Shown here piece by piece: positions 53,477 through 60,204 of a stretch of DNA of 60,204 nt. This DNA is from an uncultured Oribacterium sp. (lineage in GTDB: Bacteria > Bacillota > Clostridia > Lachnospirales > Lachnospiraceae). The translations under genes and the position numbers were made by a program. A model generated the notes under the pieces. That model was given only the letters and a program-made list of their open reading frames with translations, was not told where the DNA came from and did not search any database. Numbering within the stretch: position 1 is the first letter of the stretch; each line of letters starts with the position of its first letter. The stretch is taken from assembly GCA_934270345.1 (NCBI GenBank), contig CAKQPT010000015.1, positions 1 through 60,204 of the forward strand. Direction: 5' to 3'.

Positions 53477-53866
53477 TCACTCCGCTTCGCCTGCTTCACA
53501 GCACCGCTCACAGATCCCATGAAATACCAGATCATGGCCGGTGACGATCCCCGGCACATGCCGTGCTGCCTCTTCATCCAGTGTATCCGCTTCCGGCATC
53601 GGCACATCGAAGACGCCGCCACAGCAGTCACATACGAAGTGCACATGCTTTTCAGCGTTCGGATCGAAGTGATCCGCACCGGATACGAAGCTCAGCTTCT
53701 GAATCGTACCGTTCTTCGCGAGAAGCTTCAGATTACGGTAGACGGTCGCCAGGCTGATGTTCGGATCCCTGTCACGAAGCTCTGCAAAAATCACATCCGC
53801 CGTCGGATGATCCTTATGCCCGCTAAGCTGATCGAGGACTTCCTCGCGCTGTCTTGAATAATTCAT
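53477..53866 (-). CDS. perR: Fur family peroxide-stress regulator PerR
   Basis: Metal-dependent repressor of peroxide defence genes, inactivated by histidine oxidation. 129 residues: winged helix (MNYSRQREEVLDQL to SLATVYRNLKLLAKNGTIQKL) and dimerisation domain with GADHFDPNAEKHVHFVCDCCGGVFDV, which holds the regulatory ligands and the first zinc CxxC. The second zinc pair is in the tail ICERCCEAGEAE. The Asp in DHFD and the upstream rubrerythrin neighbour favour PerR over Fur or Zur. AGGAGC precedes the ATG, and a palindrome at its own promoter suggests autoregulation. Confidence 0.9.
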   Translation of the reverse strand: MNYSRQREEVLDQLSGHKDHPTADVIFAELRDRDPNISLATVYRNLKLLAKNGTIQKLSFVSGADHFDPNAEKHVHFVCDCCGGVFDVPMPEADTLDEEAARHVPGIVTGHDLVFHGICERCCEAGEAE

Positions 53867-53890
53867 CGTTGCTCCTAAACAGTGAGTTCA

Positions 53891-53913
53891 AAATCAATAA
53901 CTATTATTGATTT
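53891..53913. promoter_or_regulatory. Operator-like palindrome at the perR promoter
   Basis: AAATCAATA-N5-TATTGATTT is a perfect 9-bp dyad directly downstream of the perR -10, AT-rich like PerR boxes though not identical to the Bacillus consensus. A second AT-rich stretch (ATTAATAATTAT near 53954) is also box-like. Confidence 0.5.
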
Positions 53914-53919
53914 ATATGT

Positions 53920-53948
53920 ATATTACTCTTTTCACACGCATTCGTCAA
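53920..53948 (-). promoter_or_regulatory. perR promoter
   Basis: TTGACG (53943-53948) and TAATAT (53920-53925) on the minus strand, 17-bp spacer. Confidence 0.65.
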
Positions 53949-53985
53949 GTGAAATTAATAATTATTTTTACTTTTCTGCAGGATA

Positions 53986-54067
53986 GGGTCCCCGGCTTAG
54001 AGTTCACCGGTCTCGGAGTACTGTGCCTCCGTTACCACCCCTCCGGGTCCCACTGCCTGAACCGTTA
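53986..54067. other. Conserved intergenic element, copy B (perR/rfbC spacer)
   Basis: Second copy of the GC-rich element also found at 46854-46950, with the gapless core at 53991-54050 and tail to 54067. It shares CCCCGGCTTAGA, ACCGGTCTCG, AGTACTGTGCCTCC and CCCCTCCGG with copy A. The outer 9-bp stem of copy A is not kept here, but GGAG/CTCC and CCGG/CCGG dyads are. It lies between the perR promoter and a TATAAT (54108-54113) likely serving rfbC. Confidence 0.7.
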
Positions 54068-54171
54068 TGTCAGAAAATCCACTGTGGCTTTTTCCGTCGC
54101 GTCGCCTTATAATAGGTACGACTTCGGTCAGACAACCGATTCATGCTTATAAAGATGTAAGGAGATATATC

Positions 54172-54786
54172 ATGGGACAGATCAAAGTTACCAAGGCACC
54201 GATTGAAGGCCTTTATGTCATCGAGCCGAGCGTTCATGGCGACGCACGTGGCTATTTTATGGAAACCTATAATCAGAAGGATATGCACGAGGCCGGCCTC
54301 GACATGGTCTTCGTTCAGGATAATCAGTCCATGTCCACGAAGGGCGTTCTTCGTGGTCTGCACTTCCAGAAGCAGTACCCGCAGGGCAAGCTCGTCCGCG
54401 TCATCAAGGGTTCTGTATACGACGTCGCCGTCGACCTCCGTGAAGGCAGCCCGACCTATGGCCAGTACTACGGCGTCGAGCTCACCGAGGAGAACAAGAA
54501 GCAGTTCTACATCTCCGAGGGCTTCGCGCACGGTTTCCTGGTACTCTCCGACGTCGCTGAGTTCTGCTATAAGGTCACCGATTTCTGGCATCCGGGCGAT
54601 GAGTCCGGTCTCGCATGGAATGATCCGGAGATCAACATCCAGTGGCCGCAGCTCCGGGGCGCCTACCCTGGCTCTGCAAGTGCCGAAGGCTACACCCTCG
54701 AGGATGGCACCCCGCTCAATCTCTCCGATAAGGATCAGAAGTGGCTCGGCCTCAAGGACACCTTCCACTTCAGCAGCGAAAAGTAA
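54172..54786 (+). CDS. rfbC: dTDP-4-dehydrorhamnose 3,5-epimerase
   Basis: Cupin-fold epimerase of the dTDP-L-rhamnose pathway. The 204-residue protein shows the family motifs GDARGYFMETYNQKDM, FVQDNQSMSTKGVLRGLHFQ near residue 45 with the catalytic His, KLVRVIKGSVYDVAVDLREGSPTYGQY, FAHGFLVLSD and the substrate Tyr region FCYKVTDFWHPGDESGLAWNDP. The ATG at 54172 has AAGGAGA upstream, while the frame opens earlier without support. rfbA, rfbB and rfbD are not adjacent, so the gene is separated from the rest of its pathway in this window. Confidence 0.96.
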   Translation: MGQIKVTKAPIEGLYVIEPSVHGDARGYFMETYNQKDMHEAGLDMVFVQDNQSMSTKGVLRGLHFQKQYPQGKLVRVIKGSVYDVAVDLREGSPTYGQYYGVELTEENKKQFYISEGFAHGFLVLSDVAEFCYKVTDFWHPGDESGLAWNDPEINIQWPQLRGAYPGSASAEGYTLEDGTPLNLSDKDQKWLGLKDTFHFSSEK

Positions 54787-54903
54787 TCCGATTTTGCTTC
54801 TTTTCCATGCAGAACACCTTCTGCCGTGCACGGATCACTTCCGTTTCGGCAGAAAAGCAACTGCATCTGGCTGCATCCCGCAGTCCTCTATGAAAGTGAG
54901 ATT

Positions 54904-56163
54904 ATGGCAGAAAACCTGCGACAGATCGACTATATCATCCCAGAAAGCTTCCACGGCCACACCGTGGAGGCTTTTCTTCGTTCCGAGGGCTACTCCCGGA
55001 CGACACTCTACCACCTTCGGAACACCCGTGCGCTCAGCGCAGCAGAGCACATCACCACCGATCTACCGGCGGCCAATGCAGACGACCAGAGCATCTGTGC
55101 CAGCACCGCAACGATCCACACTTTCGGCGATGTTTCGGCGGCCAATGCAGACGGACGGACCACCTGTGCTTCCACCGCCAGCATTGGCCACACAGCGGAA
55201 ACGAAGGCGGACGGTATCGACGGGCTCGTCCTGAACGGGCACCAGAGCTACCTGAAGGAAGTCCTCGCTACCGGCGACCGGCTTCGCTGCAACATCCTCG
55301 AAACCGAGGACAGTCCGCATGTCGTCGAGACCGAGATCCCGCTGTCGATCGTCTATGAGGATGAGGATATCCTGGTCGTCGATAAACCGGCCGGGCTTCC
55401 GATTCATCCTTCGATGGGGCACTATGAGCACACGCTCGGAAACGCACTCTGCTGGTACACACACCACGTCCTCGGCTACGAGCATTATGTGAACCGTATC
55501 GTGAATCGCCTCGACCGCGACACGAGTGGTCTGCTGATCGCCGCGAAAAACATGCACGCAGCAGCCCGCCTCGGCGATATGATTCGCGCGCATGCGATCC
55601 AGCGCGAGTACCTCGCCATCGCCTCCGGGGATGTGCGGAATATTTTCCACACTACAGCTGCAGCGGACAGCCTGTCCGGCCTTTATACAGGCCGTTCTGC
55701 GGATCCGGCCTATGCACGTGCCCGCCTGCAGAATCTTGATGGTCGCTTTCCGGACTCCCTCGCAGACATCCCGGCACTATCCGATCCGGCGAATCCTGTC
55801 CTCGGCCTGCACTTCACCGTCGACGCACCGATCGGACGGAAGGAGGATTCCGTCATCGAGCGTTGCATCGACTACACGAAGGGGGACTACGCCGTCACGC
55901 ACGGCCTGCTGCTTTCCTATAATAAGGAAAAAGACCTGAGTCTCCTGCGGCTGAAGCTCGAAACCGGCCGCACCCATCAGATCCGTGTGCATATGAAGTA
56001 CCTCGGGCATCCACTCCCAGGTGATTTCCTGTACCATGCCGACGATCGCTACATCACCCGTCAGCCACTCCACTCCTGGCGTCTCCGCTTCCGGCACCCG
56101 ATCAGCGGAAAGCAGCTCGAACTGACCGCCCCGCTTCCAGCGGACATGCGATGCCTCCTGTAG
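54904..56163 (+). CDS. RluA family pseudouridine synthase with internal insertions
   Basis: Pseudouridine synthase acting on rRNA or tRNA, RluA class. Catalytic HRLD-type motif is VNRIVNRLDRDTSGLLIAAKN near residue 200. VYEDEDILVVDKPAGLPIHPS and LLRLKLETGRTHQIRVHMKYLGHPLPGD complete the fold. At 419 residues it is about 100 longer than usual: an Ala/Thr/Asp-rich insert near residues 60-105 interrupts the S4-like N-terminus and contains an imperfect duplication (AANADDQSICASTATI then AANADGRTTCASTASI), and another insert follows near 250. The ATG at 54904 has only a weak GTGAG site. Confidence 0.9.
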   Translation: MAENLRQIDYIIPESFHGHTVEAFLRSEGYSRTTLYHLRNTRALSAAEHITTDLPAANADDQSICASTATIHTFGDVSAANADGRTTCASTASIGHTAETKADGIDGLVLNGHQSYLKEVLATGDRLRCNILETEDSPHVVETEIPLSIVYEDEDILVVDKPAGLPIHPSMGHYEHTLGNALCWYTHHVLGYEHYVNRIVNRLDRDTSGLLIAAKNMHAAARLGDMIRAHAIQREYLAIASGDVRNIFHTTAAADSLSGLYTGRSADPAYARARLQNLDGRFPDSLADIPALSDPANPVLGLHFTVDAPIGRKEDSVIERCIDYTKGDYAVTHGLLLSYNKEKDLSLLRLKLETGRTHQIRVHMKYLGHPLPGDFLYHADDRYITRQPLHSWRLRFRHPISGKQLELTAPLPADMRCLL

Positions 56164-56220
56164 GCCCTCACTTCATCTGCACTGTTCCAACCTTCTTCGG
56201 ACGATCATCTGAAGGCATGT

Positions 56221-56265
56221 AAAAACGTCCCCATCTGCATTCATCATGCAGTGGAGACGTTTTTT
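56221..56265. terminator. Bidirectional terminator between the RluA-type gene and the sirtuin
   Basis: AAAAACGTCCCCATCTGCAT pairs with ATGCAGTGGAGACGTTTTT (56246-56265) with small internal mismatches. A and T runs on the two sides serve both convergent genes. Confidence 0.75.
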
Positions 56266-56293
56266 AAGTTATCTTCGATTTTTGATGCCGTTC

Positions 56294-57055
56294 TTACAGT
56301 TTCAGTCCCTGCAGCTCCGCCAGTCGCATAAACACTTCGCCGATCTTATCCTGGATGAGCAGGGTATCGGCACGCATCCGCACAGAAAGCGCATCGCGGT
56401 TGATGATCACGAGATACTTTCCGCGGAAGTACTGAATATAGGAGGCCGCCGGATATACCGTGAGCGAAGTACCGCCGATGATCAGCATATCTGCTTCAGA
56501 GATAGCGTGAATCGCGCCACGTACGGCATCCGCCGGAAGGCTCTCCTCGTAGAGGGTGATGTCCGGACGGATCACACCACCGCAGCTGCAGTGTGGAATC
56601 GGCTCCTCCGATTCAAAAATATACTCCGAAGGATAGGTCTTTCCACAGCGCATGCAGTAGTTCCGAAGCGCACTTCCGTGAATCTCATACACCACCTGGC
56701 TGCCCGCCTTCTGGTGCAGCCCATCGATGTTCTGGGTCACGATGGCCTTCAGCTTTCCCGTCTTTTCGAGCGCCGCGAGATACTTATGTGCCGCGTTCGG
56801 CTGCACCGCCCGCGTATCCATCTTCTGCCGGTGAAACTCAAAGTACACCTTCGGCTCATTCACGAGACAGCTGTGGCTCAGAAGATACTCCGGCGGATAC
56901 TGATCGAAGCGCACATCGTGCTGGTTGTAGAGGCCGTCCTTACTGCGGAAATCCGGCACCCCACTCTCCGTCGACACCCCCGCGCCGCCGAAGAACACAA
57001 CACGCTGTGAATCCTCCATCCATTCCTTCAGTTTCTCGATTTTACCTTCGTCCAT
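56294..57055 (-). CDS. cobB: Sir2 family NAD-dependent deacylase
   Basis: NAD+-dependent lysine deacylase (sirtuin), 253 residues. The NAD-binding motif is FFGGAGVSTESGVPDFRSKDGLYN near residue 21, followed by VTQNIDGLHQKAG, the catalytic His in EIHGS near residue 127, and a zinc site with cysteine pairs CMRCGKTY and CSCGG. GTSLTVYPAA is the later ribose-binding stretch. The subgroup looks like the common Firmicute deacetylases, without the Tyr/Arg pair of desuccinylases at the usual place, as far as I can tell. GAGGGA precedes the ATG. Confidence 0.95.
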   Translation of the reverse strand: MDEGKIEKLKEWMEDSQRVVFFGGAGVSTESGVPDFRSKDGLYNQHDVRFDQYPPEYLLSHSCLVNEPKVYFEFHRQKMDTRAVQPNAAHKYLAALEKTGKLKAIVTQNIDGLHQKAGSQVVYEIHGSALRNYCMRCGKTYPSEYIFESEEPIPHCSCGGVIRPDITLYEESLPADAVRGAIHAISEADMLIIGGTSLTVYPAASYIQYFRGKYLVIINRDALSVRMRADTLLIQDKIGEVFMRLAELQGLKL

Positions 57056-57123
57056 TCACTTATCCCTCCATTTTCCAGAGATACAACACATGCCTGTATG
57101 ATACCACTTTGCGCCGGAATGTG

Positions 57124-57156
57124 TAAAAAAAGAAGAGTCGCGCCGACTCTTCTTTC
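57124..57156 (-). terminator. Terminator after 5-formyl-THF cyclo-ligase
   Basis: AAGAAGAGTCG (57129-57139) and CGACTCTTCTT (57143-57153) are exact complements with a CGC loop, followed by a T-run on the minus strand. Confidence 0.8.
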
Positions 57157-57172
57157 GTTTCCTATATCAACT

Positions 57173-57826
57173 TTATTTCCGCTGAAACAGTCCCTTCAGA
57201 AACGCACGGATTCCGCCCGCCGGCAGCTCCTCCGCGAGCTCCTCCCGGAGATCGTCGCTGGCCAGCCGCGGATTATAGACCTTATCCTCGGAGAAAACAC
57301 GGTTCATCGTGACATCCTGCGCATCCACCGGCACCTCCGGCAACATCAGCGCCCCGTAGCAGAGACAGTAGGTGTACATCGTCTGCCCCTGCAGGAAACG
57401 GTCATAGTAGCCCGCCCCATGACCAAGTCGCCGTCCATAACGGTCCGCCGCGATACACGGCACCACCGCCAGCGCGATCTTATAGGCATCCACCACCGGC
57501 AGCCCTTCCTTCGGTTCCAGGAGCCCATACGCACCCGGCACGAGATCGTCCCAGCTCATGATCTGCACCGCCTCCATGCGATGCGCCGGCCCCGGGATGC
57601 AGCGCGGCACCGTGACGAGCTTTCCCATCTGCCAGGCCGTCTCGATGATCTCCCGCGTCGACGGCTCGTCCTCCGTATTCACGTAGCAGAAAATCGAATC
57701 CACCTGCTGAAAAATCGGATAGCAGAGAAAACGTGTCGCGATTTCCGCATTTGCCTGCGCACGGTACTCTGCCGTCAGTGTTTTCTTCTTTTCGCGGATC
57801 AGCGCCCGCGCCTCGTCCTTCGTCAT
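57173..57826 (-). CDS. 5-formyltetrahydrofolate cyclo-ligase
   Basis: Converts 5-formyl-THF with ATP to 5,10-methenyl-THF, returning the storage form to the folate pool. 217 residues, near family size. Features are the basic N-terminal KDEARALIREKKKTL, FCYVNTEDEPSTREIIETAWQMGKLVTVPRC, and the phosphate/ATP motif RYGRRLGHGAGYYDRFL near residue 135 that defines the family. The E. coli homologue is ygfA (fau). AAGTGAG acts as ribosome site. A 118-base gap separates it from the sirtuin downstream. Confidence 0.95.
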   Translation of the reverse strand: MTKDEARALIREKKKTLTAEYRAQANAEIATRFLCYPIFQQVDSIFCYVNTEDEPSTREIIETAWQMGKLVTVPRCIPGPAHRMEAVQIMSWDDLVPGAYGLLEPKEGLPVVDAYKIALAVVPCIAADRYGRRLGHGAGYYDRFLQGQTMYTYCLCYGALMLPEVPVDAQDVTMNRVFSEDKVYNPRLASDDLREELAEELPAGGIRAFLKGLFQRK

Positions 57827-57953
57827 CGTCTCTCACTTTCTTTTTTACTGCCTGTGCTTCCTTAAACTGTACGGGTACGAGAGAACCCACACAGGCTCGC
57901 CCCGCCGGCGTTTCCGCTTCCGCACTGCATCCTGATGCAGGCATTGCCCTGTG

Positions 57954-60011
57954 TCACAGGTAGCGAAGAATCGTCGGCATCAGCACCGTCATGTCGATTG
58001 GCTTCGCGACATGCGCGTTCATCCCGGCATCGAGCGCCGTCTGCCGGTCCTCCGCGAAGGCGTTCGCCGTCATCGCGATGATCGGAATGCCCGCCTTTTT
58101 CGCGTCCGCCATGCCACGGATCTTCGCCGCCGCCTCGTAACCGTTCATCACCGGCATCTGAATATCCATAAGCACGAGGTCATAGTAGCCCTCCGGCGCC
58201 TGTGCCAGCATCGTGCAGCATTTCTCGCCATCCTCCGCGTGCTCGACGAGAAGGCCCTCCTCCCCGAGCAGCTCCATCGCGATCTCGGCATTCAGCTCGT
58301 TATCCTCCGCGAGCAGGATACGCCGTCCCTTCAGTATTTCACGACCTGCTTCCGCCAATGTCTCCGCCGACGGGTATACCTCCTCCCGGGCGGCCAGTGT
58401 CAGCGCGAGGTCTACGGTAAACTTCGTGCCGACCCCCTGGGTACTCTCGACCCGGATCGTGCCACCCATCTGTTCGATGAGGGATTTGACGATCGGGAGT
58501 CCGAGACCGGTGCCGACAACCTTATTTTCCGTCGTGGTATGCTCTCTGGAAAACTCATCGAAGATGTGCGGCAGATATTCCACACTCATGCCGATGCCGG
58601 TATCTTCACAGGTAAAACGATAGCATGCCTTCTTCTCATCCTCGGACGGAAGCTCATGGATCTCCACGCGGATCGCGTGCCCATCCGGGGTGTACTTGAT
58701 GGCATTGCTCACGATGTTGAGATAGATTTCCTCCAGCTTCGTCTTGTCACAGTATGCAAACTTATGCGGAACATGGGCATCCTCGGAGTACTGGATGTTC
58801 TTTTTCTGGATGTCGGCTTCAAACACCGTATTGACGGAGTGAAACAGTGCACTGAGGTCCGTCGCTTCGAGCTTCAGCGTCGCACTGCCGCTTTCGATTC
58901 TCGCCATCTCCAGCACCTGATTGATGATGGTCAGGAGCAGACTGCTGGCGTTCTGGATCTTCTGAAGATATCCTCTCGCCTTTTCCTGATCATCGAGATT
59001 TCGATTCAGCAGCTCCGTGAAGCCCATGATGGCGTTCATCGGTGTCCGGATATCATGGCTCATGTTAAAGAGGAAGCGTGTCTTCGCTGCACTCGCCTCC
59101 TGCGCCTCTGCAGCCGACAGCTGAAGCTTCTCGGCATACTGCTGCTCATGATAGCGCTTCACAAAGAAGAGATAGAAAAGCGCAGAGATCAGAAGTGATA
59201 AAACATAGCAGATTACGACGTCATAAATCCAGTAGGACATCGGAATCCATCCATTCGATGGGATGATGTCGAAGTGCCAGCTGTCATTCGGAAGTGTGTA
59301 GCTGACCGTCAGCCGATCCTTCGGAAGCGGATGCGGGCACTGCACCAGCACATTCGGCTCTCCGGTCACACCGTCCTCTTTCCAGATTCGATAGCAGTAG
59401 TCGGCTTCGCTCAGACGGTCGAGTCCCATCTTCGCCACAAATTTATCCCAGTCGATGACCAGGACGACGAAGCCCCAGAACTCCTGCTGCCCCGCAGCGT
59501 TCATCTGATATACCGGATTAAACAGAAGTGCACCTTTACCGCCCTGTTTCAGTTCAAACGGTCCGGCCAGTGTATATTCCTTACTATCCTTTGCCATCTT
59601 CGCATCTGCCGCCCGTTCATGATCCGTAAGCAGGTCGAGTCCGATGGCTTCTGTGTTTTCCTTCATCGGGTAAATCTCTGCGACGACCCCCTTCGGTGCC
59701 AGCTCGAAGGCCTTCACGACACCTTTCTCGTTCGGAAGCATACTCGCCAGCGTGGAGAATCCATCTTCATCCAGCTCATACCCAGCCAGAATGACATTTT
59801 CCAGTATATTCGAGCAGATCACGTACTCATCCAACTGGGAGCGGATGCGGCGAACCGTATTCTGTGCCGTATAGGTCGCTGCGGCCTGTTCATTTTTCTT
59901 TATATTTCCGAGTAAAAAATAAGCCAGAAAAAGTGCACTCACGAAGGCGATCAACCCGACCACATAACACTTTCTCTGTATTTTCTTCTCCACCGGGTTA
60001 CGTTTTGCCAT
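57954..60011 (-). CDS. Hybrid sensor histidine kinase with extracellular CHASE-like domain
   Basis: 685-residue hybrid kinase. A first membrane segment near residues 17-36, an extracytoplasmic region of about 220 residues with CHASE features (RRIRSQLDEYVICSNILENVILAGYELDEDGFSTLASML and GALLFNPVYQMNAAGQQEFWGFVVLVIDWDKF), and a second segment near 265-285 come first. Then HisKA with FLFNMSHDIRTPMNAIMGF, the N-box NIVSNAIKYTPDG, the ATPase VVGTGLGLPIVKSLIEQMGG, and a C-terminal receiver (LLAEDNELNAEIA, acceptor Asp in LVLMDIQMPVMNGYEA, TKP-like VAKPID). No Hpt partner is next to it. The ATG at 60011 has TGGAGT upstream. Confidence 0.93.
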   Translation of the reverse strand: MAKRNPVEKKIQRKCYVVGLIAFVSALFLAYFLLGNIKKNEQAAATYTAQNTVRRIRSQLDEYVICSNILENVILAGYELDEDGFSTLASMLPNEKGVVKAFELAPKGVVAEIYPMKENTEAIGLDLLTDHERAADAKMAKDSKEYTLAGPFELKQGGKGALLFNPVYQMNAAGQQEFWGFVVLVIDWDKFVAKMGLDRLSEADYCYRIWKEDGVTGEPNVLVQCPHPLPKDRLTVSYTLPNDSWHFDIIPSNGWIPMSYWIYDVVICYVLSLLISALFYLFFVKRYHEQQYAEKLQLSAAEAQEASAAKTRFLFNMSHDIRTPMNAIMGFTELLNRNLDDQEKARGYLQKIQNASSLLLTIINQVLEMARIESGSATLKLEATDLSALFHSVNTVFEADIQKKNIQYSEDAHVPHKFAYCDKTKLEEIYLNIVSNAIKYTPDGHAIRVEIHELPSEDEKKACYRFTCEDTGIGMSVEYLPHIFDEFSREHTTTENKVVGTGLGLPIVKSLIEQMGGTIRVESTQGVGTKFTVDLALTLAAREEVYPSAETLAEAGREILKGRRILLAEDNELNAEIAMELLGEEGLLVEHAEDGEKCCTMLAQAPEGYYDLVLMDIQMPVMNGYEAAAKIRGMADAKKAGIPIIAMTANAFAEDRQTALDAGMNAHVAKPIDMTVLMPTILRYL

Positions 60012-60131
60012 CGTATGCACTCCATTTCTTTTATATGTGTTCATTATAAGTCCCGATACATGGAGATGCAAAAATAAAAATAATTTTCTCTAACATAAGT
60101 ATTGCCAAAATAATATTCACATGGTACTATC

Positions 60132-60198
60132 CTGTCTTTGACAGTACAAGTGTCTATTAAGTCCTGGGATTGGCTCTATGAGCCAGTTCCAGGACTTT
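60132..60198. terminator. Hairpins at the right edge
   Basis: CTGTC-TTT-GACAG (60132-60144) and a longer stem AAGTCCTGG...CCAGGACTT (about 60159-60197) with apical TTGGCTC-TAT-GAGCCAG. The plus strand ends in CTTTTCTG, so it reads best as a plus-strand terminator or a processed leader. The gene it belongs to is outside the window. Confidence 0.45.
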
Positions 60199-60204
60199 TC
60201 TGAA

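Noticed and set aside
53986..54067. 5S rRNA or tRNA fragment
   Set aside because: The minus strand contains a stretch (GGTGAACTCTAAGCCGG) vaguely like a 5S loop, but the remaining 5S helices and length are missing and no rRNA genes are near. No cloverleaf can be drawn.

Overview
The window looks like a chromosomal segment from an anaerobic, low-oxygen Firmicute of the class Clostridia, most likely a Lachnospiraceae-type organism. The evidence is a SCIFF peptide with its radical SAM maturase, the ireB-ruvX-DUF1292-RNase J block, a dimeric glycyl-tRNA synthetase, pyruvate phosphate dikinase, reverse rubrerythrin with PerR, HrcA/CIRCE control of dnaK, and AGGAGG-type ribosome binding sites nearly everywhere. 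Coding density is high, most genes lie on the minus strand, and I see no tRNA, rRNA, phage, CRISPR or intact insertion sequence. The assignment to family is inference.

Layout, left to right: (1) 1-2.7 kb, a cut SCIFF maturase gene, its 48-residue precursor peptide, a hypoxanthine-type DNA glycosylase and an SseB-like protein. (2) 2.9-7.7 kb, gluconate 5-dehydrogenase, an APC amino-acid permease, an M18 aminopeptidase and shikimate kinase, each followed by its own strong terminator. (3) 7.8-12.5 kb, ppdK with a perfect catabolite-responsive element and an attenuator-like leader, then a sensor kinase/response regulator pair. (4) 12.7-27 kb, a long minus-strand housekeeping run: glyQS, recO, era, an M16C protease, ydcF-like, trhP-like and trmR (tRNA wobble uridine hydroxylation and methylation), a short MltG-like protein, RNase J, DUF1292, ruvX, ireB and mtaB. 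(5) 27-32 kb, an HPr-like protein that lacks the phosphorylatable histidine, thiI, then prmA, a cysteine desulfurase and rsmE. (6) 32-37 kb, the hrcA-grpE-dnaK-dnaJ heat-shock operon with a perfect CIRCE. (7) 37-42 kb, two secreted 3D-domain proteins, holA and putP. (8) 42-50 kb, hemW, ilvE, lepA, rpsT and comEC, separated by structured non-coding elements. (9) 50-60 kb, degV, gpmI, reverse rubrerythrin, perR, an orphan rfbC, an RluA-family synthase, a sirtuin, 5-formyl-THF cyclo-ligase and a hybrid sensor kinase.

Functional themes: central carbon control (cre at ppdK, a Crh-like HPr homologue, gpmI), oxidative stress (perR, rubrerythrin), tRNA and rRNA modification (mtaB, thiI with a desulfurase, trmR/trhP, rsmE, prmA, RluA type), and protein quality control.

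The least explained parts are non-coding. A ~85-bp element of unknown identity occurs in two divergent promoter spacers (lepA/rpsT and perR/rfbC, 52 of 60 core positions identical). A 213-bp nested inverted repeat follows hemW. A 142-bp nested palindromic element carries the comEC stop codon. A 15-bp tandem repeat between trmR and trhP reads as a chain of stop-start mini-ORFs. The SCIFF peptide has Gly where, as I recall the family, the thioether acceptor Thr normally sits.
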